Part shown: positions 17,229-27,788 of the stretch, piece by piece
Layout: every line of letters starts with the position of its first letter
Position numbering within the stretch: the first letter of the stretch is position 1
From: Shewanella abyssi
GTDB lineage: Bacteria > Pseudomonadota > Gammaproteobacteria > Enterobacterales > Shewanellaceae
Direction of reading: 5' to 3'
Assembly (NCBI RefSeq): GCF_023284025.1
Contig: NZ_JAKIKR010000017.1
Span: 1 to 64,000, forward strand
DNA: 64,000 nt
Notes under the pieces: generated by a model
The model's database searches: none
Told to the model about the DNA's origin: nothing
Seen by the model: only the letters and a program-made list of their open reading frames with translations
Translations under genes and position numbers: made by a program

Positions 17229-18194
17229 ATGATGAACAAGAACAGTGGATGGTTCTCAAGTAAGGTAGTGAACCTACTTTTGCTCACGGCAATGGCATTG
17301 AGTGTTAATGTCATCTCCGCCCCATGGGATGACCAACCGCCAGAAGAAGTAGAAGCGTTACTCGACAAAAAATTTGCCGAGGGGAAGTACTCATCTAAAG
17401 GTGCCGACACCTGCCTAATGTGCCATAGAAAAAGCCCAAAAGTGATGGCGCTATTCGATGGCGTTCACGGTAATGCCAATGTCAAAGGCTCCCCGATGGC
17501 CGATCTTCAATGCGAAGCTTGCCATGGCCCGTTAGGCAAACATAATCGCGGTGGCAAAGAACCAATGATCACCTTCGGTTCCAACTCTCCAGTCCCTGCC
17601 GAAAAACAGAACAGTGTTTGTATGAGCTGCCATAACGATGATGAGCGTATGGCATGGAGTGGTAACCACCACGACAATGCCGACGTCAGTTGTGCCAACT
17701 GCCATCAAGTTCATACCGGACACGACCCTATTGCAGATAGAGCTACCGAGGTTGCCGTTTGCACCAGTTGCCACACCCAACAGAAAGCCGATATGAACAA
17801 ACGGTCTTCTCACCCGCTTAAATGGCAACAGATGGTCTGTAGCGATTGTCATAATCCACACGGCACACTCGCAGATGCCAGCCTCAAACAGATGAGCGTT
17901 AATGAGAACTGCTATTCGTGTCATGCCGAAAAACGCGGGCCGAAGTTATGGGAGCACGCCCCGGTCACTGATAATTGCGCCAGTTGTCATAATCCACATG
18001 GCAGTGTCAATGAAGCGATGCTTATCAGTAAGCCACCTATGTTATGCCAGCAATGCCACGCCTCTGTGGGTCATACTTCCAATGCAGTATTTGGTGGTAA
18101 CCCCAATGCATTTAATGCTGGTCAAAGTTGTATGAACTGCCATTCACAAGTGCATGGTTCTAATCACCCATCTGGCAAGCTGCTGCAGCGCTAA
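17229..18194 (+). CDS. mtrD: periplasmic decaheme cytochrome c MtrD
   Basis: A 321-residue MtrA-family cytochrome with a signal peptide (about 1-30, ending near VISA) and ten CxxCH heme sites, from CLMCH near residue 64 to CMNCH near residue 302. It should sit inside the MtrE porin and pass electrons across the outer membrane to MtrF. It is first in the mtrDEF run, 15 bp before mtrE. About 75% of residues look identical to MtrA encoded at 32527. Two ATG codons in a row open the gene, and the ribosome site is weak. Confidence 0.93.
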   Translation: MMNKNSGWFSSKVVNLLLLTAMALSVNVISAPWDDQPPEEVEALLDKKFAEGKYSSKGADTCLMCHRKSPKVMALFDGVHGNANVKGSPMADLQCEACHGPLGKHNRGGKEPMITFGSNSPVPAEKQNSVCMSCHNDDERMAWSGNHHDNADVSCANCHQVHTGHDPIADRATEVAVCTSCHTQQKADMNKRSSHPLKWQQMVCSDCHNPHGTLADASLKQMSVNENCYSCHAEKRGPKLWEHAPVTDNCASCHNPHGSVNEAMLISKPPMLCQQCHASVGHTSNAVFGGNPNAFNAGQSCMNCHSQVHGSNHPSGKLLQR

Positions 18195-18209
18195 CAAGGA
18201 GTGGCAACC

Positions 18210-20330
18210 ATGAAAAGTTTACAGTTCAAGATTAACAAGCCTTTGCAACTTTCTCTCATTGCATTAGCGATTGGCGTCTCTATCACTCCGGCGATGGCGG
18301 ATGGGTACGGAGTACAAAGCGCAAATCGTGATAATGCAAAAACCGACAAGTGGCAATGCAAACGTTGCGTTACATCGTCAGGCTTTAGTGGCAGTGTTGG
18401 TGTCGGCGCAGCTTATAATGATGCAAGTGATATTCATTTTGGCAACACCTCGGGGACTGACACCGACGGTGCAGTCGGTCATGTTGAGGCTGATGTTAAC
18501 TACCAATCAAAAACGGGTTATCAAACCCATATAGAAGCTGACAAATTGGGTTATGACACCGGTAGCGCAAAAATTGAAACCGGCCGCCCCGGACAGTACA
18601 ACATTGCCCTTGGCTATCGGGGACTGGCGAATTACCAGACCAATGCAGCGTTAAGTCCCTATCGCAATAGTGGCGATCAACTCATTGTGCCCGATAGTTG
18701 GCAAGCTGGGGCTACCACGGGACAAATGCCGACGTTGAGTGATGATGTCACTAAAACCGAGCTCAAAACTCAGCGCGATAGGTTTCTATTAGAAGCCGAC
18801 TATAAAGGTGGGTTTTATAAAGCCGATATCACTTATCAGCATGAAGAGCGTCAGGGTAAGCGTAGCTTTTCCGGCAATTTATTAACCAATAGTGCCATGT
18901 TGGCGCAGCCTATCGATGACACTACCGATGAGTTGGCAGCAAAAATCTACTTTAATGGCAAAGGCTGGCTTGTTGGCATTGATTCATCCTTTAGCCAATA
19001 TACAAATGACCATCAAGCTGTTAGCTGGAACTCAGCATTCACCCCCACTTTTGGTGCTGCCTATGACGGACAAAGTGCAGCCTCTCCTGACAATAAGGCC
19101 TATCGGGTTGGCGCCAACGCACAGCTCAACGGTAATGGTCATCAAATATTAATGAACCTAAGCGTTGCCAGCTTTACTCAAGACCAAGCTTTTCTACCGG
19201 CGACGATTAATGGCCCTTCGCCTGCACTGCCCGCCAGTAATCTCGATGGACAAGTTGATACAACCGACATGAAGTTAAAGTACTCAGGGCGACTTGCACG
19301 TGGACTGAGTGTTCGCGCGCGTTACGACTATTCTGATAGAGACAATAAAACCGCGTTAAACCCTTACCCACAAGTGATCACCGATAGCTATTATGCTGGC
19401 ACCGCAGTCAATGCTGAATACGACCGAACCAAACAATTAGCCGATATTGCTGCCAAATACCGATTTAGTCGTAGTGTCTATATTGACGGTGGATATCGCT
19501 ACGATCATAACGACTACAGTGACTTAGATAGAGATTCATTGCAGCAAAATAGCCTCTATGCAAAACTCAATTATACTATTTCACCCGCGTGGTCAGCTTG
19601 GATAAAGGCGACAGCAAGTGATAGAACTGGCAGCGATTATAATGCCGTTACCACCACATCGAGCCCCAGTAATCCCTACTTAAGAAAGTCCTACCTTGCC
19701 GATAGAGAGCGCCAAGAATATAAGTTAAATGTGGCCTACAGCGGCTCAACGGCTTTTTCTGCCAGCGCTAATGTTCATGCCAGCTTCGATGACTACGATG
19801 ATACCCAAATTGGCTTAACCAGTGTAGATATTCAAGGTTATGACATCTCCGCCAACTATATGTTCAATGAAAACCTCAATGTTAATGCCTACCTCAACCA
19901 AGACTGGCGTGACAGCGAGCAAGCCGGCAGTACTAACTTTGACCTACCCAATTGGTACGCAAACACCGATGAACAATCAACACTGGTTGGCGCAGGCTTA
20001 GACTATCAAAATCTATTCGATAGCAAACTCAACTTAGGTTTAGATTACGCCTACTCTGATGGCCAAAGTGATACCGACGTTATTCAAGGACTCACCTCGC
20101 CCTATGGCAATTACTTTGCCGAAAAACACAACGTCAATGCCTTTGCTAAGTATCAATTAGCAGAAAAAATGGCATTACGCTTCGATTGGATCTTTGAAAA
20201 CTACAAAGATTCCGACTGGCTTAACCAAGGATTAGCCGTTGACTCCATTCCTAACGTGCTGACTTTTGGCGATCTAAGCCACGATTATAACGCTCACTAT
20301 TTTGGCCTGACATTTAGCTATCAAATGTAG
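18210..20330 (+). CDS. mtrE: outer-membrane porin MtrE (MtrB family)
   Basis: An MtrB-family beta-barrel of about 706 residues that sheathes the decaheme MtrD. The signal peptide ends at AMADGYGV. The CKRC pair just after it (about residue 50) is the family's CxxC hallmark. The C-terminus ends in alternating aromatic residues (HYFGLTFSYQM). A GTG frame opens at 18201, but AAGGAG at 18195-18200 sits nine bases before the ATG at 18210, so that ATG is preferred. Confidence 0.93.
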   Translation: MKSLQFKINKPLQLSLIALAIGVSITPAMADGYGVQSANRDNAKTDKWQCKRCVTSSGFSGSVGVGAAYNDASDIHFGNTSGTDTDGAVGHVEADVNYQSKTGYQTHIEADKLGYDTGSAKIETGRPGQYNIALGYRGLANYQTNAALSPYRNSGDQLIVPDSWQAGATTGQMPTLSDDVTKTELKTQRDRFLLEADYKGGFYKADITYQHEERQGKRSFSGNLLTNSAMLAQPIDDTTDELAAKIYFNGKGWLVGIDSSFSQYTNDHQAVSWNSAFTPTFGAAYDGQSAASPDNKAYRVGANAQLNGNGHQILMNLSVASFTQDQAFLPATINGPSPALPASNLDGQVDTTDMKLKYSGRLARGLSVRARYDYSDRDNKTALNPYPQVITDSYYAGTAVNAEYDRTKQLADIAAKYRFSRSVYIDGGYRYDHNDYSDLDRDSLQQNSLYAKLNYTISPAWSAWIKATASDRTGSDYNAVTTTSSPSNPYLRKSYLADRERQEYKLNVAYSGSTAFSASANVHASFDDYDDTQIGLTSVDIQGYDISANYMFNENLNVNAYLNQDWRDSEQAGSTNFDLPNWYANTDEQSTLVGAGLDYQNLFDSKLNLGLDYAYSDGQSDTDVIQGLTSPYGNYFAEKHNVNAFAKYQLAEKMALRFDWIFENYKDSDWLNQGLAVDSIPNVLTFGDLSHDYNAHYFGLTFSYQM

Positions 20331-20363
20331 TTTTGTCATTAAAAAGATTTCAAGGAAAGAAAA

Positions 20364-22289
20364 ATGAAACTGATCACCCAATCAAGACTTCATAAAAGTA
20401 TTCCTCTAGGTCTCATGGCCATATTAGCGGGTTGCGGCGGCGATGATGGATCCCTTGGCAACCCCGGAGAACCCGGTGGGCCGCCAGCAACAGCAATAAC
20501 TGAGCTGAACATTGCAGTCAACGAGGTTGCTTTTGACGCTGGAGTTGCGACGATTAATTATCGCATTACTAATGAGCAAGATGAGCCTGTTGTCGGCATT
20601 CCGTCAGCCACTTATATTGCCGCCCAGTTGTTACCTATGGGCTATACCAATGCGGGCAATGCTAGCCAATGGCAATATTTCACCTCAGAATCTTGCTCTG
20701 ACGTATGTAAAGGTGAGCTTGTCGACCATAAGAATGGCCAATATAGCTACACCTTTAGCGGCGCTTTTGATGGCATGAATGATATTGGCTTTATGTCGGG
20801 TGCGACCCAACGTGTCGTCATCAAAGTGGGCGGCGATGCTTTACCTGATGGTACGGTGTTACCTATTACCAACCAGCATCATGACTGGCAAGATAAAGGT
20901 AGCGAGCCGGTTTATAGCCGTAATCTCATCAAAATGGACACCTGTAACAGCTGTCACAATGACTTGGCTTTTCATGGTCCTGCTGATCTCGAGCAGTACA
21001 ATGAAATTGAAACCTGCGTAACTTGCCACAATACCGGTAAATTCAGTGACCCAGACATTTTTTTTGCGCCAATGGTGCACGGCAAGCATTTAACCGGTTT
21101 CCCGGGATCATTGGCAGACTGTCAAACGTGTCACGCTGCAGATGAAGCATTAACCGAGAACATGAACTGGGCTCGCGTCCCCACAATGGAGGCCTGTGGT
21201 AGTTGCCATACCAATATTGACTTCCCAGCGGGTCAAGGCCACCCAACTCAGCAAGACAATAGTAACTGTGTCGCCTGCCATAATTCAGATTGGACCTTGA
21301 GTGCCCATAGCCAAGGTGATACTGATACCATTCTTGGTCAGTTTAATGTAGAGATTGTCAGTGCTATGCTTAACGGCACTACGGTTGAATTGACGGTAAG
21401 ACTTTCTAATCCTGCGACTAATGAGGTTTACAGCGAAAGTGCTGACGAACTTAACTTTGTTAATGACCTGCGTATATATGCCAATTGGGGAGTCAGTGTC
21501 GATTATACGACTCAAAGCGCCCGTTCAATCAAGCTACAAGACACAACGCCAATCTCTGGTAGTGACGGGCTATTTACTTACCAAATCAGCGGACTGACAG
21601 TCCCAAGTGAACTAGCCGCAGATAAAGGTACGCTAGCGATTCAAGGCAAGCTGTGCAGCAATGATGACATGCTGGCTGATTGTGCCGACACCGATAACAC
21701 CACCAATCTTAAATCCAGCCATCAGTTCTTTAGTGCAACAGCGCTTAGTGATACTGGACGCCGAGTCGTGGTCACTAACGAAATCTGCGGCAGCTGCCAC
21801 GGCGATCAACAGCTGAACTACCACGGTTCACGTAATGACCTTGAGGGACAGTGCCAAGTTTGTCACAACCGCAATATGCAAGCAGAGGCAAGTGCTGACA
21901 ATCCAGCAGCATCAACGGCAGATTACAAGCACCTCGCCCATACGCTGCATGCGGGCTCACGTGAAAGCTACCCAGATATTAACTACCCAGGCAATATCGG
22001 CAACTGCGCGCAATGCCACACAGAAGATGCAGCAGGCGTGCTTACGGCCGCATTACCGCTCAACAGTGCAGTGCAGCCGTTAGCATTTGATGATGGAAGT
22101 TTTACCAGCCCAACATCAGCCATTTGTAGCGCTTGCCATACCAGTGACACGTCTAAAAGTCATATGACCCAACAAGGTGGCGTTTTCAATGGCACCGAAG
22201 CGGATGCAACATCAGGCACAGAAAGCTGCGCTACTTGCCATGGCCAAGGAGCCTCGGTCGATGTATTAGCGGTTCACCCAATAAAATAA
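20364..22289 (+). CDS. mtrF: surface decaheme lipoprotein MtrF
   Basis: A 641-residue outer-membrane cytochrome with ten CxxCH sites in two groups of five (CNSCH to CVACH; CGSCH to CATCH). The lipobox LAGC is followed by a Gly-rich collagen-like stretch. The length matches MtrF of S. oneidensis (about 639 aa), and the N-terminal domain resembles MtrC more than OmcA. It forms the terminal partner of MtrDE for metal reduction. Good ribosome site AAGGA; 33 bp after mtrE. Confidence 0.92.
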   Translation: MKLITQSRLHKSIPLGLMAILAGCGGDDGSLGNPGEPGGPPATAITELNIAVNEVAFDAGVATINYRITNEQDEPVVGIPSATYIAAQLLPMGYTNAGNASQWQYFTSESCSDVCKGELVDHKNGQYSYTFSGAFDGMNDIGFMSGATQRVVIKVGGDALPDGTVLPITNQHHDWQDKGSEPVYSRNLIKMDTCNSCHNDLAFHGPADLEQYNEIETCVTCHNTGKFSDPDIFFAPMVHGKHLTGFPGSLADCQTCHAADEALTENMNWARVPTMEACGSCHTNIDFPAGQGHPTQQDNSNCVACHNSDWTLSAHSQGDTDTILGQFNVEIVSAMLNGTTVELTVRLSNPATNEVYSESADELNFVNDLRIYANWGVSVDYTTQSARSIKLQDTTPISGSDGLFTYQISGLTVPSELAADKGTLAIQGKLCSNDDMLADCADTDNTTNLKSSHQFFSATALSDTGRRVVVTNEICGSCHGDQQLNYHGSRNDLEGQCQVCHNRNMQAEASADNPAASTADYKHLAHTLHAGSRESYPDINYPGNIGNCAQCHTEDAAGVLTAALPLNSAVQPLAFDDGSFTSPTSAICSACHTSDTSKSHMTQQGGVFNGTEADATSGTESCATCHGQGASVDVLAVHPIK

Positions 22290-22296
22290 TAATCAT

Positions 22297-22324
22297 AAGC
22301 CCTACGATAAAAGTCGTTGGGCTT
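22297..22324 (+). terminator. weak hairpin between mtrF and the next cytochrome gene
   Basis: AAGCCC (22297-22302) pairs with GGGCTT (22319-22324), extended inside by ACGA/TCGT after one mismatch. No T-run follows, so partial attenuation or mRNA stabilisation is more likely than full termination. Confidence 0.45.
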
Positions 22325-22347
22325 AAATCCTTTAGTGATGAGAAATA

Positions 22348-24519
22348 ATGGAACACAAAATTATGGATATCAAAACTAGAAGCTCAAGACTCAGTTTGAT
22401 TGCTCTCGCAAGCGCCACCTTGTTGTTTGGCTGCAGTGACGGTAATGATGGTGAAGATGGAAAAGACGGTGAAGTTGGTTTTTCGATTGCTCAAGCCAAT
22501 GATCTCAAAGCGTCCATCTCATCGGCCTCCGTGACAGAAGGTGTGGTTGCGGTAGAGTTCTCACTAGAAAATGCCAATGGCGTAGCAATAACTGATTTAG
22601 ACACTTATCAAGCTGTAGACTGGATCGGTATGGGTGTGGCTAAATTATTACCAACCGAAGGTAAAGGTTATAAAACACCTCAATGGGTCAACTACATTAA
22701 TAGTGCCGTTGACCCCGTTGCAGCCAACGTTCCACCTGGGTATGAGGACAAGGCAGGCACACAATTCCAACCAGGGCTTGAATCTAGCTGTGCACAGGCG
22801 TGTATAGAGAACCTGAGCAGCGGCATGTACCGCTACACCTTTGAGCTTAACTTAAGTGAAATACCTGAACTTGAAGGGCTCGATCTCACATTTGATGACA
22901 GCCTAACGCACCGCATCACCATGGAACTAAGAGCTGATGGCAGTGCAGATAAACTGGTTAATGCACATTTCGACTTTTTGCCCTCTTCAGGTGAAATGGT
23001 CGCGGCAGACGCGACTCGCACGGTAGAGTTCCTCGAGCAATCATGTTTGCGCTGTCATAGCGACGATTATAACCATCCTTGGGCGCCAAAACTGTTATTC
23101 CACGGTGGCAAACGTTTCGATATCGCCAATTGCCAAATGTGTCACACCAGCTATGCCGGCGATCCTGAAACAGGTTCGCCAATCGATATGGGCTATATGG
23201 TGCATAAGATCCATAAAAGCGAATACTTTATGGTGGGCTTTGGTGGCAGCATTCACGATTATTCTGAAGTGACCTTCCCAGCCGATATGTATGATTGTCG
23301 TGCTTGTCACCAAGAGGGCGAAACGAGCCCCGCCGACGCGTTTAACTTTAAACATCATCGTGCATTAGCTTGTGGTTCGTGTCACTCAGACTCAACCGAT
23401 GCGGCGCAAATTAAAACAGATATGCACGACAAGTATATCGACACCACAGATTGCAGCACCTGTCACGCAGAAAAAGGCGAGCAAGGAGCGGCGCACCATA
23501 TGACTGATGCTGTAGCGAAAGATAATGCTAAAGATAGCTACTCAGCGAGCCTAGTGCCCGGATCTGTTTCAATTGCGACAGACATGATTACTTTTGATGT
23601 GCAATTTACTGACACTTCATTAAGTACTCCTGTGATGAGTCCTGACGCAGATGAACGTATCTCATTAAGCGCTATCTATTTTGGCTTTGGTAATGATATT
23701 GATTTTGGCTCAGGAACACAAAAAGTGACTCTTACTGCACTAACACCAGCAGCGGTGAGTGACGGTATTTATCGATACACAAGCGCAACCACGATAATGG
23801 CCGATACAAGCCAAGCGGCGACTGGCGTCATTTCAACCAAAATGTGTGTCGACCGAGATAGCCTGATGGGAGTTGCTTGTGGTACCGGCAGCGATGAGTC
23901 TAACAATCCAGCGGTGATCACCGGTGAGCTTGTCCCATTCAACCTAAATGGCGATGACAGCGTAATGGCGAGAAGGCTTGTAGTGAGTAACGAAACCTGT
24001 GCCAATTGTCATGACGAAAAGTTCATCGGTAAATTTGGCATCGATTTCAAACACGGAGGCAGTTACAGTAATTTTGAAGGTGAATGTCAGATGTGTCACA
24101 ACCCGACTCGTTCTGGGGCAGACTCTAAATCGATTCAAGACCATATTGACTTTAAAATTCGTATCCATGCGCATCATGCTAATAAGCGTTCAACTCAAGA
24201 TCCAATCACCTTCCCAGAGCATTATGGTAACTGCGCTGTCTGCCATGATAAAGGCCAGCTAAAAATGGATGGACTCGGTGCCATGGTAGCAACACCATCT
24301 ACGGATGCAGTATTAGGCATGGTTGAATTTTCTCCCATTGCGTCAACTTGCATAAGTTGTCATGGGGCGACTGACTCATTAGTCGCGCATATACGCGCCA
24401 ATGGCGGTGCAGCAAACGATACTCGTGGCACTTATGTACCGGGAAGTGAATCTTGCGCAACCTGTCACGCAGAAGGTAAAACGAATGGAGTGGACTCAGT
24501 TCACCCCGTAGAGTGGTAA
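22348..24519 (+). CDS. additional OmcA-like surface decaheme lipoprotein
   Basis: A 723-residue cytochrome with ten CxxCH sites (CLRCH, CQMCH, CRACH, CGSCH, CSTCH; CANCH, CQMCH, CAVCH, CISCH, CATCH) and lipobox LFGC followed by D-G-x repeats. It shares with OmcA the NAHFDFLPSSG and FHGGKRFDIANCQMCH region and the MVHKIHKS helix, so it is OmcA-like rather than MtrC-like. The count of ten argues against a canonical eleven-heme UndA. It follows mtrF by 58 bp and ends at a terminator, so it is the last gene of the mtrDEF transcript. The start could also be the ATG at 22363. No counterpart lies at this position in the S. oneidensis arrangement I recall. Confidence 0.88.
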   Translation: MEHKIMDIKTRSSRLSLIALASATLLFGCSDGNDGEDGKDGEVGFSIAQANDLKASISSASVTEGVVAVEFSLENANGVAITDLDTYQAVDWIGMGVAKLLPTEGKGYKTPQWVNYINSAVDPVAANVPPGYEDKAGTQFQPGLESSCAQACIENLSSGMYRYTFELNLSEIPELEGLDLTFDDSLTHRITMELRADGSADKLVNAHFDFLPSSGEMVAADATRTVEFLEQSCLRCHSDDYNHPWAPKLLFHGGKRFDIANCQMCHTSYAGDPETGSPIDMGYMVHKIHKSEYFMVGFGGSIHDYSEVTFPADMYDCRACHQEGETSPADAFNFKHHRALACGSCHSDSTDAAQIKTDMHDKYIDTTDCSTCHAEKGEQGAAHHMTDAVAKDNAKDSYSASLVPGSVSIATDMITFDVQFTDTSLSTPVMSPDADERISLSAIYFGFGNDIDFGSGTQKVTLTALTPAAVSDGIYRYTSATTIMADTSQAATGVISTKMCVDRDSLMGVACGTGSDESNNPAVITGELVPFNLNGDDSVMARRLVVSNETCANCHDEKFIGKFGIDFKHGGSYSNFEGECQMCHNPTRSGADSKSIQDHIDFKIRIHAHHANKRSTQDPITFPEHYGNCAVCHDKGQLKMDGLGAMVATPSTDAVLGMVEFSPIASTCISCHGATDSLVAHIRANGGAANDTRGTYVPGSESCATCHAEGKTNGVDSVHPVEW

Positions 24520-24542
24520 AAACTAAGAACTTCACTTAATAA

Positions 24543-24566
24543 AGCGGCGTACATACGCCGCTTTTT
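24543..24566 (+). terminator. terminator of the mtrDEF unit
   Basis: AGCGGCGT/ACGCCGCT stem with a 4-nt loop followed by TTTTT, about 25 bp after the stop of the OmcA-like gene. Confidence 0.9.
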
Positions 24567-24738
24567 ATCTCTTTGAAGTCAGTCAGAATAAAAATAAAAT
24601 CAGCTCTATTTTGGGCTTGTCCTCACACCCTCCGCAATACGCAACCCATACGCAACACCTTGCGCACACAAAGATCACAAACCACCAAAAACTTGTTAGG
24701 TTATTGTATTGCTGTTTATCAACGCTGGCACAATAATT

Positions 24739-24752
24739 ATGATCTAAATCAA
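24739..24752. promoter_or_regulatory. FNR/EtrA-like site
   Basis: ATGAT-CTAA-ATCAA, one mismatch from TTGAT-N4-ATCAA, in the 513-bp gap before the 761-aa cytochrome gene (about 280 bp upstream). It suggests anaerobic control by the FNR homologue EtrA. The rest of the gap is AT-rich with two small hairpins (GAGG/CCTC types) near 24975-25005. Confidence 0.5.
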
Positions 24753-25032
24753 TTAAAATGATGATAATACCGCCAACTTTAAGCCTACTTTAAGAATAGA
24801 CCCTCTTAACTTAATTCAATCTTAACCCCCAAATGTAAACCACATTAAATTACTGTTTTTTAAACGTTTTAACAACTAACGGGCTGCATAAGTCATTACG
24901 AAGACTCGCGTCACATTTGCCATATGTATTTTATTGCTAACTACCTCTTTTGGGTAAGATCCTGTTGAGGAAGCCCCTCACGCTTAAGAGGTAAAAAACC
25001 TCACAGCAGATAAAACCTATGCAGGGAATAAA

Positions 25033-27318
25033 ATGATGATAAATCGATATAAATTAGCAACCGCTGTTAAATCAGCAATCGGCATTGGAGCACTATCTTT
25101 GGCGCTTGTTGGTTGTGGCAGCGACGGTAAAGATGGTGAAGATGGCAATAATGGCGAAATAGCAGTACACATTAACGATGTAACCGCAGTTAAAACCCAA
25201 GTAGAGCTCGCCAGCTATGATGAAACCAATGCGACCCTAACAATCGAATTCAATTTCACTAACTTGAACGGCGTTACCGTAACAGGGTTAGAAGATCTAA
25301 CCGATCCACTGCGCGTTAGTTTTGGCCGTATGGGGACGCGAGCTGAAGCGTTTTTACCTTACGATGTTACCGATTCAGACGGTAATAGTGTCACTGTAGA
25401 TTCTCGTGGCGATGGTGAGCGTGAAATTTGGTTGTCATACCGCAATAAATCAAAAGATGATTTAGTCACTGGCACCGACAACTGGCGCCCGAACCGTAAT
25501 TGCCCAGACGAACAACAATGTCTTGAGTATCTTGGTGGTGGTAAGTACCGCATTACCGCCCCAGATATTGTTGATACTAAAAGCCTAGACTACGGTTATG
25601 ACGCCACACAAGTCCAAGGCATTTACTTGATGACTTATGGCGCTGGCGCGAACAAAGTTAAAAATGTTGAAGCTTATTACTGGGAACCTGCTACTGAGCG
25701 CCCAGTCAGCTCTCCTAAATCAGTATTAGAGAGCCAAACATGTACCAGCTGTCATGTTGGTCAAGATCATATCCGTCATGGCAATTATGGCAACACCGCC
25801 GATGGTTGTCTTTTTTGCCACACTGACTACACCCAATATGCTGGGACTGGCAGTGATGAAGAGGGTAATGAAGTCAACTTTACCGTCGATGGTTCAATTA
25901 AAGGACTTGTTCACGCCATTCATACTGGCGCAACTGAAGCAGAGCGCCGCGATGTTGCTAAGTTTGAAACGGTCATTGGAAATTCAGCTAAAAACCCTGT
26001 TTTTGGCTATAAATATGACCGAGCAGCTCAAGTTGATGAGGAAGGTAATCCACTAAAACCTGTTAACTATCCAGCTGCTACTGCCAGTTGTGAAAGCTGT
26101 CACGTGCAATACACCGAAACTGAAGAGACATTGCCAGAAGGTGTGACAGTTCACGCGCTGGATTGGTTTAAAGATATGGACGCTGATAGTTGTCAATCTT
26201 GTCATGGTGACTACCACTATGGCGGCCGTACCACAACTGACGACACGGGTGTTTCATATGTAGGTTGTGTTGATTGTCATACATCAAACGATGGTAACAC
26301 TCGCGGCGGTGCCTTCCGTCACTTTGCCGGCCACGACAAAGATAGCCGTGAATCTGCAATTGAAGCGGGTAAGCTCATTGAAACGAGTTACAGTAATATA
26401 GTGTGGAATTCTGATGCTGCAGAGTTGAGCTTCACTGTAAACTTGATAATGGGTGAACAAGAGGTCACAAGTGCCCATGTACCTAGAGTGTCTATTTATG
26501 CCAACGCAATCGATGCTTCAGCAGCAGATGCTTACCTTGCTTCACGTCCAAGTGTTGCTGTCACACCTAATGCTGATGGCAGCTTTAATGTTGTCGTTGA
26601 TGCAACAGGAACAAGCTATACACTACCCGCCTTAGCAGATGCCATTGAGAACGGTGCAGATCTTGCCTTGTCAGCGAGTTTTAGCGCTTGTTTCAAGAAC
26701 AAAGAGTCAACACTGGTTGAGCTTGATTCAGAAGGTAGCTGTTCTGGTATCTTAAGTGCAAATGCCGCTAAAACAGCGTTTTTGAAGCTTGATGGTTCTG
26801 CTGGCGCAGAGCGTGCTAGCGCGGTCAACTATGAAAATTGTGCCAGTTGCCACAACAATGACATGGTCGTTCGTAAAGGCGCTCCGCACTACCGTAATGC
26901 TGACCTGCATACCTGTGCACAGTGTCATGAAGCCGGTGATTACAACGCCATGATCGTCCGTGTTCATGGCACTTTTGGTAAAGCACATGGTCGTGAAGAT
27001 GTGCAGTCTTTAGTTGATACTAAAACCTGTACAGCTTGTCATGATGATGGCAATTACAGCTTAGAAAATGCGCGCTCAACGCCAATGCGTTGGAACCGTA
27101 AAGACCAAACTTTCTCTAGCCCGCAAGCGGGTGTATGTGCTTCATGTCATGTGTCTAACAGCTACGATATCGGTGGCGGCAAAGATTCAGCTCAATCACA
27201 TATCGAAAACATGGGTGGCGTCGTAGCAGATACATTTGAAAATGCTCAAATGGCCAACGAGACATGTCTTACTTGCCATAGCGCAGAAAAGATCGCAGAG
27301 AAGCACATGCCTAACTAA
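25033..27318 (+). CDS. additional OmcA/UndA-like surface decaheme lipoprotein
   Basis: A 761-residue lipoprotein (lipobox LVGC, then D-G-x repeats) with ten CxxCH sites: CTSCH, CLFCH, CESCH, CQSCH, CVDCH in the first half; CASCH, CAQCH, CTACH, CASCH, CLTCH in the second. Its N-terminal domain (SFGRMGTRAEAFLPYD, GEREIWLSYRNK) differs from OmcA and MtrC and fits an UndA-like branch, but the eleventh heme of UndA is absent. It has its own promoter region and terminator. Ribosome site AGGGA in a leader nearly identical to that of mtrC. Confidence 0.88.
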   Translation: MMINRYKLATAVKSAIGIGALSLALVGCGSDGKDGEDGNNGEIAVHINDVTAVKTQVELASYDETNATLTIEFNFTNLNGVTVTGLEDLTDPLRVSFGRMGTRAEAFLPYDVTDSDGNSVTVDSRGDGEREIWLSYRNKSKDDLVTGTDNWRPNRNCPDEQQCLEYLGGGKYRITAPDIVDTKSLDYGYDATQVQGIYLMTYGAGANKVKNVEAYYWEPATERPVSSPKSVLESQTCTSCHVGQDHIRHGNYGNTADGCLFCHTDYTQYAGTGSDEEGNEVNFTVDGSIKGLVHAIHTGATEAERRDVAKFETVIGNSAKNPVFGYKYDRAAQVDEEGNPLKPVNYPAATASCESCHVQYTETEETLPEGVTVHALDWFKDMDADSCQSCHGDYHYGGRTTTDDTGVSYVGCVDCHTSNDGNTRGGAFRHFAGHDKDSRESAIEAGKLIETSYSNIVWNSDAAELSFTVNLIMGEQEVTSAHVPRVSIYANAIDASAADAYLASRPSVAVTPNADGSFNVVVDATGTSYTLPALADAIENGADLALSASFSACFKNKESTLVELDSEGSCSGILSANAAKTAFLKLDGSAGAERASAVNYENCASCHNNDMVVRKGAPHYRNADLHTCAQCHEAGDYNAMIVRVHGTFGKAHGREDVQSLVDTKTCTACHDDGNYSLENARSTPMRWNRKDQTFSSPQAGVCASCHVSNSYDIGGGKDSAQSHIENMGGVVADTFENAQMANETCLTCHSAEKIAEKHMPN

Positions 27319-27374
27319 ATCAAGCCAGCTAAAGCCGAGCAAAACGAACCAAAAGTGGTAGAAGGCAATGTAAA

Positions 27375-27413
27375 TATAAAAGGATGAGGAACTCGCTTTC
27401 TCATCCTTTTATA
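27375..27413 (+). terminator. strong terminator
   Basis: A 14-bp perfect stem (27375-27388 with 27400-27413) around an 11-nt loop, with a T-rich descending arm; ends the 761-aa cytochrome transcript. Confidence 0.85.
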
Positions 27414-27486
27414 TTAAACAAGCCAATAATGAGGAAATACAGAAAACTAACTTAAGCCAATTCTAAATTACCTACTTTATGACAAT

Positions 27487-27496
27487 GACTTAAGTC
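27487..27496. promoter_or_regulatory. palindromic GACTTAAGTC upstream of omcA
   Basis: A 10-bp perfect palindrome about 290 bp before the omcA start. Its core TGACTTAAG recurs near 30274 (before mtrC) and at 32441 (between mtrC and mtrA), so it may be a shared operator or a relic of duplication. Confidence 0.35.
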
Positions 27497-27788
27497 TGTT
27501 ACGGCATACCGCAACAAGTCAACAATACATCAACATTTGAGCGTTTTTGGTCGGTTCATTCTTAATCGATAATTAAAATAGTCCTAAAAGCACCCTTTTC
27601 TCTATACCCCTAAAGAAATAGTCAGACCTTAATCACATAAAGCGGCTAAAACAACTGCTAAAAATCTCCCGCTTCGTTAGCCTTAGAGGTGGAAATAAAA
27701 TTCCGCACACTAATTGTGGGTTAATGAGATTGCTTCTCAATTTACATCTCTTTTAGTGATGATTAAAAAACTATTGCAGGGACAAAAA

